64,000 nucleotides of DNA. It comes from JAYODW01 sp038116745 (GTDB lineage: Bacteria > Pseudomonadota > Gammaproteobacteria > Ga0077536). The position numbers were made by a program, and so were the translations under genes. Under the pieces are notes generated by a model, which made no database searches, was not told where the DNA came from, and was given only the letters and a program-made list of their open reading frames with translations. Positions 59,952 through 64,000 of this stretch are shown one piece after another (position 1 is the stretch's first letter; every line of letters starts with the position of its first letter). The DNA lies in contig JAYODW010000028.1 in assembly GCA_038116745.1 (NCBI GenBank), forward strand, positions 8,217 through 72,216. The letters are read 5' to 3'.

Positions 59952-61275
59952 TTGCCAGCCCGTCGCGCAACGTGTTCAACCAGTGCCGGTGCTGCCACAG
60001 GAAAATCCCTTCGTCCTGCAACTGCCCTCCGCTCAGGCGTGGTTCGAGGCCGATGGCGCGCGCATGATCGTCGGCGCCGTCGACCAGATTCATGGCACCG
60101 CGCGAGACGTCATTCCATTCAACCAGCCCGGCATCGAAACCCGCCTGGCTGGCGTTGAACGCGGCCAGGTCGTCGGGCGTGGCCATGCCGCTCGCATTGA
60201 AGAAATCCTCGTACTGGCGGATCCGCGAGGTCCTGGCCGCCGCGCTTTCGCTCGCCGGCGCGAAGCACACGGTGCGCACTTCGGTCTTGTCCACCGCCAG
60301 TGGCCGGAACACCCGGATCTGGGTACTCATCTGGTCCATGAAAAACACGTTCGGATAGATCAGCAGGTTGCGCAGGTAGCTCGTCATCCAGCGCGCGCGT
60401 TCCGCGCCGAACGCGGCTTCGTACGCCTCGCGTGACGCGTAGGCCGGACGCACCTGCGGGTTCGGCCATTCGTTCCACAACATGACGTGCCCGTTTTCGA
60501 ACGCGTAGAAGCCGCCCGGGAAACGGTCGATGGCACCGACGTCAACCGAATTCACGGCGTCGCCCTGCGCGCGCAATTGCTGGCGATGGCGCACCGTCTC
60601 GACGTAATTGGCGTGAATCGTATCGACATGATAGCCGTCGACACCATTTTCGGCCTGCAGTTTCCAGTTGCCATCGAAGGTGTAGACCTGCTGCCCGGGC
60701 AGCACTTCGATGCGGCCGTCCGGATCCTGATCGACAATCAGGTCGAGACAGCGTGCCGCCCCGCCAAGGTAGGTTTCGAGTGGCACCACCGCGTCGCTCA
60801 GGCTGGCAAAGACGAAGCCGCGGTAGGAAGCCACGCGCGGCAGCGGCGTGAGGCCGAGTTCGCGTTTGTCGAAACCGGGCGCATAGCCCGCTTTTTCGTT
60901 GTCACCGCAATCCACCAGGTCGCCGCTGCTGTTGTAGCACCAACCGTGAAACGGGCACATGAAAACCTTCTTGTTGCCGCGACCCATCAGCTCGACCACC
61001 GCGCCGCGATGCCGGCAACTGTTGATGAAGCCCCTGAGACCGCCGTCCCGGTCGCGATTGATGATCACCGGTTGACGCCCGATGACGGTGGTGAGGTAGT
61101 CATGCGGCGCGGGGATCTGGCTTTCGTGACACACGTAGACCCAGTTCGACTCGAAGATGTATTTCATCTCGAGTTCGAAAATCGCCTCATCGGTGAACAT
61201 CCTCCGATGCACCCGGAACAGTCCTTCGTTCGGCCGCTCATCGATCAATCCGGCGAGATCATCGGCTGTCGTCAT
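59914..61275 (-). CDS. Ring-hydroxylating oxygenase alpha subunit 6 (BenA-like)
   Basis: Catalytic Rieske oxygenase subunit of 453 residues. Rieske ligands are C87/H89 (NSCRHRG) and C107/H110 (MCPFHGWCYN). Iron ligands D213, H216 and H221 lie in ENGVDGYHVDTIHANY, a hallmark of the benzoate/toluate/anthranilate dioxygenase group. An aromatic carboxylate substrate is likely. ATG 61275 overlaps the reductase stop by four bases and has GGGAG upstream. Gene order here is reductase-alpha-beta rather than benABC. Confidence 0.92.
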   Translation of the reverse strand: MTTADDLAGLIDERPNEGLFRVHRRMFTDEAIFELEMKYIFESNWVYVCHESQIPAPHDYLTTVIGRQPVIINRDRDGGLRGFINSCRHRGAVVELMGRGNKKVFMCPFHGWCYNSSGDLVDCGDNEKAGYAPGFDKRELGLTPLPRVASYRGFVFASLSDAVVPLETYLGGAARCLDLIVDQDPDGRIEVLPGQQVYTFDGNWKLQAENGVDGYHVDTIHANYVETVRHRQQLRAQGDAVNSVDVGAIDRFPGGFYAFENGHVMLWNEWPNPQVRPAYASREAYEAAFGAERARWMTSYLRNLLIYPNVFFMDQMSTQIRVFRPLAVDKTEVRTVCFAPASESAAARTSRIRQYEDFFNASGMATPDDLAAFNASQAGFDAGLVEWNDVSRGAMNLVDGADDHARAIGLEPRLSGGQLQDEGIFLWQHRHWLNTLRDGLANDSDGQGRRDVA

Positions 61276-62381
61276 TTCATTGCTCCCGTGGTGACACACT
61301 TCGCGCTCGGCGACGCCTGCCCGTAATGTGAGGATTCGAGAAACTTGTCGTAGAAAATGTGTGCGAGATCGAAGCCGAGCGCAAGCAGCCGCTCGATGCC
61401 GGCATCGATCATCGCCGGCGGCCCGCACAGGTAGGCATCTGCGTCTTCGAGGAGAGCGGCTGCAGAGGACGCTGCGAGATGGTCAGTGACCAGCCCGGTG
61501 GCGCCGTGCCAGGAGCCGCTGGCCGCGGCATCGGACAGCACAGGCACGAAATCGAACGGCGCAGGCCAGCTCGCGCGCAGCTCCGCGATACGCTCGGCAC
61601 CATACAGGCCCTGCTCGGCGCGCGCCCCGTGCAGCAGCGTGACCGCACGCGCCACCGGTGCCGCAGCCACCTCATCCAACAGCGCCAGAATGGGCGCCAG
61701 TCCGGTGCCACCGGCCACCAACAGCAACGGCCGCGGTGCGGCGCGCAGGGTGAACGCCCCGGCGGGGCCGCTGAGCGCGAGGCCGTCGCCCACCCTGGCG
61801 CCGTCGGCGAGCCAGCCGCTGAACGCGCCCCCGGGCAGGAGACGTACATGAAATTCAACCGCCGTGCAGCCATCGGGCGGGCAGGACCGGGCGAAGCTGT
61901 AGCTGCGCCCACCGTCGATGCCGGGAATGCTGAGTTCGGCGTACTGACCGGCGGCGTAGGTAATCGGTCGATCGAGCGTGAGGTGCAGGCCGATCACATC
62001 TTCGGCAAGGCGTTCGATGGCGCTGACCGTGGCGCCGAACGTCGCGCGCGCCGGCCCGCAATTCGCCCCCGGAGGCGCCTCGATCGTCAGGTCCGAGCGC
62101 ACCCGGCTCTGACAGGCGAGGACATAGCCGGCGTCGAGTTCCGCGGCCGACAGGGTATACGCGAAATCGAGGATCGGGCGAACCTTACCCGCGACCAGTT
62201 TCAGCCGACAGCTTCCACAGGTGCCGACCGTGCAATCAAACGGCAGCGCGACACCGGCACGTCGCGCGCCTTCGAGCAGCGTTTCACGCCGCGCGACCTC
62301 GAAAGACCGTCCGGCGCCGGCCACCGTGACCACGTACCCTGCTGGGGCTCGAAACCGGTTTACCAGCCGCTGCAAGACCAT
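61272..62381 (-). CDS. Oxygenase reductase component (BenC-like)
   Basis: 369-residue NADH reductase: N-terminal plant-type [2Fe-2S] domain with C50, C55, C58 and C90 (FDCTVGTCGSCRL, LACQSRV), FAD module (GGRSYSFA) and NAD module (GGTGLAPI), ending CGPPAMIDAGIERL. This domain order matches BenC/XylZ. ATG 62381 has GAGGAA upstream; longer starts run into the promoter and operator region. It is one of only two oxygenase reductases in the window. Confidence 0.92.
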   Translation of the reverse strand: MVLQRLVNRFRAPAGYVVTVAGAGRSFEVARRETLLEGARRAGVALPFDCTVGTCGSCRLKLVAGKVRPILDFAYTLSAAELDAGYVLACQSRVRSDLTIEAPPGANCGPARATFGATVSAIERLAEDVIGLHLTLDRPITYAAGQYAELSIPGIDGGRSYSFARSCPPDGCTAVEFHVRLLPGGAFSGWLADGARVGDGLALSGPAGAFTLRAAPRPLLLVAGGTGLAPILALLDEVAAAPVARAVTLLHGARAEQGLYGAERIAELRASWPAPFDFVPVLSDAAASGSWHGATGLVTDHLAASSAAALLEDADAYLCGPPAMIDAGIERLLALGFDLAHIFYDKFLESSHYGQASPSAKCVTTGAMK

Positions 62382-62470
62382 GTGATGCGTTCCTCGTTCA
62401 TTCACTTCGGCTCGGTCATGGCGCGGAGCGTTCATGCACTCTGATGAACGGGCGGCATCTCGCCCGCCTG

Positions 62471-62488
62471 TTGTTAGCATGCTAGCAA
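62471..62488. promoter_or_regulatory. TTAGCATGCTAG operator-like palindrome in divergent promoter
   Basis: TTGTTAGCATGCTAGCAA is a palindrome with one mismatched pair. It carries the CTAGCATG core on the minus strand and TTAGCATG on the plus strand. It lies in the gap between the reductase-led operon (minus) and oxygenase 7 (plus), 75-95 bp from either start codon. Confidence 0.6.
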
Positions 62489-62559
62489 TATTAACACTTT
62501 CGATTAAATCAGGGGTGCCCGCTGACTTGGCCAGCGACGTGCCGGCTTGGGAGCCTGGG

Positions 62560-63915
62560 ATGGCCGGAACCATCGAAGACATCGATCACCTGGTTGATTG
62601 GCGCGCCGGTCGCCAGCGTCGTTCGATTTATGTCGATAACGCCGTGTACGAGGCTGAACAGCGCGCGATCTTCGGACGCTGCTGGCTGTTTCTGGCACAT
62701 GAGACGCAACTCACCGAGCCCGGAGATTTCCTGCGCACGTTCATGGGCGAAGACGAAGTTCTCGTTGTGCGCCAACGTCATGGTTCCGTACGAGCCTTTC
62801 TCAATACCTGCACCCACCGGGGCAACCGCCTGTGCCGCGCCGATCAGGGCAGCGCGCGAAGTTTCACGTGCAGCTATCACGGCTGGGGGTTCGGACTCGA
62901 TGGCGCACTGAACGGCGTACCGCTCGAGCAGGAAGCGTACTTTGGCGAGCTCGATCGCGCCCTGCACGGCCTGGTCGAGGTCGCACAAATCGATTCCTAC
63001 AAAGGCCTGATATTCGCAACCTTTGATCCCGAGGCGCCGTCACTTGCGGACTACCTCGGCGCCATGACCTGGTACATCGACGTATGGGCGGACGCCATGC
63101 CCGAAGGTACCGCGCTGATCGGCGCCGCTTCACGGGTGGTCCTGCCGGTCAACTGGAAGCTGCCGGTGGAGAACGTCTCCGGCGACGGTTATCACCTCGG
63201 CTGGGCCCACGCCGGCGCCATGTCGGTCACGTCCAGCATGAAACTGACCGACATGTCGGTCGGCAATACCTCCGTTGACAATTCTCAGGCGGTGTCCGTG
63301 GCCGGCCTCAACGGCCATTGCGTACTGGCCGCGCTGGATGGTTTATCGGGTTACGCGTTCTATCCCGACCCGCAACCGGCGCTCGACTACCTTTGCGCGA
63401 ACCGCGCAACCGCGTGCGAGCGCCTGGGTACGCTGCGCGGCGAAAAATTGTGGGGCTCGCAGCTGAATCTCACGGTCTTTCCCAACCTGCAATTCCTGCC
63501 CGGCCTCAACTGGCTGCGCGTTTATCATCCCAAAGGGCCGGAGCAGATCGAAATGTGGACCTGGGCCATGGTGGACAAGCGCATGCCCGACTCGTTGCAA
63601 CGCATGATCCTGGACAACGTGACGCGCACCTTTGGGCCGGCGGGTCTGTTCGATAACGATGACGGCGATAACCTGCAGGCCTGCACCCGCCTTAGCCGCG
63701 GCTGGCGCACGCGGCAGATGGATCTCTATACGCACATGGCGCGCGGTCACGAAGGCAAGCGCGACGACTTTCCCGGAGTCGTCAGCGACGGCCTGGTGTG
63801 CGAACAGAACCAACGGTTTTTTTACCGGCGCTGGCAGGAAATGATGCGCGCACCCGGATGGGCCGATGTACCGGTTTACAACAGCTACGACGAGGCCATG
63901 GGTAAGCCGGAATGA
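62560..63915 (+). CDS. Ring-hydroxylating oxygenase alpha subunit 7
   Basis: Catalytic Rieske oxygenase subunit of 451 residues. Rieske ligands are C84/H86 (NTCTHRGNRLC) and C104/H107 (TCSYHGW). Iron ligands D209, H212 and H217 lie in ENVSGDGYHLGWAH. It resembles the naphthalene-type alpha 4 (shared THRGN and FPNLQFLPG-type segments). ATG 62560 follows GGGAG at six bases; the longer start at 62434 would cover the operator palindrome and is unlikely. Coupled to its beta subunit by an ATGA overlap. Confidence 0.91.
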   Translation: MAGTIEDIDHLVDWRAGRQRRSIYVDNAVYEAEQRAIFGRCWLFLAHETQLTEPGDFLRTFMGEDEVLVVRQRHGSVRAFLNTCTHRGNRLCRADQGSARSFTCSYHGWGFGLDGALNGVPLEQEAYFGELDRALHGLVEVAQIDSYKGLIFATFDPEAPSLADYLGAMTWYIDVWADAMPEGTALIGAASRVVLPVNWKLPVENVSGDGYHLGWAHAGAMSVTSSMKLTDMSVGNTSVDNSQAVSVAGLNGHCVLAALDGLSGYAFYPDPQPALDYLCANRATACERLGTLRGEKLWGSQLNLTVFPNLQFLPGLNWLRVYHPKGPEQIEMWTWAMVDKRMPDSLQRMILDNVTRTFGPAGLFDNDDGDNLQACTRLSRGWRTRQMDLYTHMARGHEGKRDDFPGVVSDGLVCEQNQRFFYRRWQEMMRAPGWADVPVYNSYDEAMGKPE

Positions 63916-64000
63916 CATCGCCGATCACTGAAAGCGCGCCGGATCTCGCGACCGTCATCGCCCTGCAGCAATGTTTGTACCGCGAGGCACGGTTGCTGGA
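63912..64000 (+). CDS. Ring-hydroxylating oxygenase beta subunit 7, partial (cut by window edge)
   Basis: The first 29 codons read MTSPITESAPDLATVIALQQ and CLYREARLL, matching the N-terminal helix of oxygenase beta subunits (LYREAxLL). The ATG overlaps the alpha 7 stop by four bases. The remainder is outside the window. Confidence 0.85.
   Translation, partial: MTSPITESAPDLATVIALQQCLYREARLL

Overview
The window suggests a GC-rich proteobacterium specialised in aromatic-hydrocarbon catabolism, most likely a gammaproteobacterium. This is inferred from gene content (two-partner secretion, an IS3-type element, a toluene-4-monooxygenase-type diiron enzyme, and seven ring-hydroxylating oxygenase pairs). 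Such density resembles polycyclic-aromatic degraders such as Immundisolibacter, but the genus is a guess that cannot be tested here.

Layout. (1) 1-7.3 kb, minus: a two-partner secretion operon, TpsB transporter then a giant TpsA adhesin running off the left edge. (2) 7.6-8.7 kb, plus: a cupin and a small secreted protein. (3) 8.7-11.4 kb: a scar zone with a tandem array of ~157-bp repeats, split by an IS3-family element with a 3-bp target duplication, then a tRNA-Ser 3' fragment with a perfect hairpin and a decayed toxin-antitoxin pair. It looks like the edge of an integrated island. (4) 11.6-24.6 kb, minus: one long operon encoding a complete six-subunit toluene-monooxygenase-type enzyme (tmoABCDEF order), then a YCF48 / RND / DUF1302 / DUF1329 envelope module and a zinc alcohol dehydrogenase. 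A -24/-12 promoter precedes it and a divergent XylR/DmpR-type activator lies beside it. (5) 26.6-32 kb: oxygenase pair 1 with the window's only separate Rieske ferredoxin for these oxygenases (the monooxygenase has its own), and divergently a dihydrodiol dehydrogenase plus oxygenase pair 2. (6) 32-45.6 kb, minus: a co-directional block of about 14 genes with oxygenase pairs 3 and 4, a LigA/LigB ring-cleavage pair, two aldolase-family enzymes, two hydrolases, a luciferase-like monooxygenase, a frameshifted acyl-CoA-dehydrogenase-fold protein and a decarboxylase/solute-binding-like protein. (7) 45.6-55 kb: two flavin monooxygenase operons, each divergent from a GntR regulator; the second also has ring cleavage and hydrolase genes. 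(8) 55.4-62.4 kb, minus: reductase, benzoate-dioxygenase-like pair 6, an AlkB-like membrane hydroxylase, a frameshifted VOC protein, oxygenase pair 5 and a PNPOx-fold protein. (9) 62.5 kb to the end, plus: oxygenase pair 7, its small subunit cut by the window edge.

How it fits together (inference): hydrophobic substrate handling by the envelope module, initial oxidation by Tmo, AlkB-like or Rieske enzymes, dehydrogenation by the SDR, extradiol cleavage by LigB-type or VOC enzymes, then hydrolase or aldolase cleavage. Seven oxygenases apparently share one ferredoxin and one or two reductases. A palindromic element with core CTAGCATG recurs in four promoter regions, including upstream of one GntR gene, and suggests a dispersed regulon tying much of the cluster together. 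Four genes carry apparent single-base lesions, which may be real decay or assembly error.
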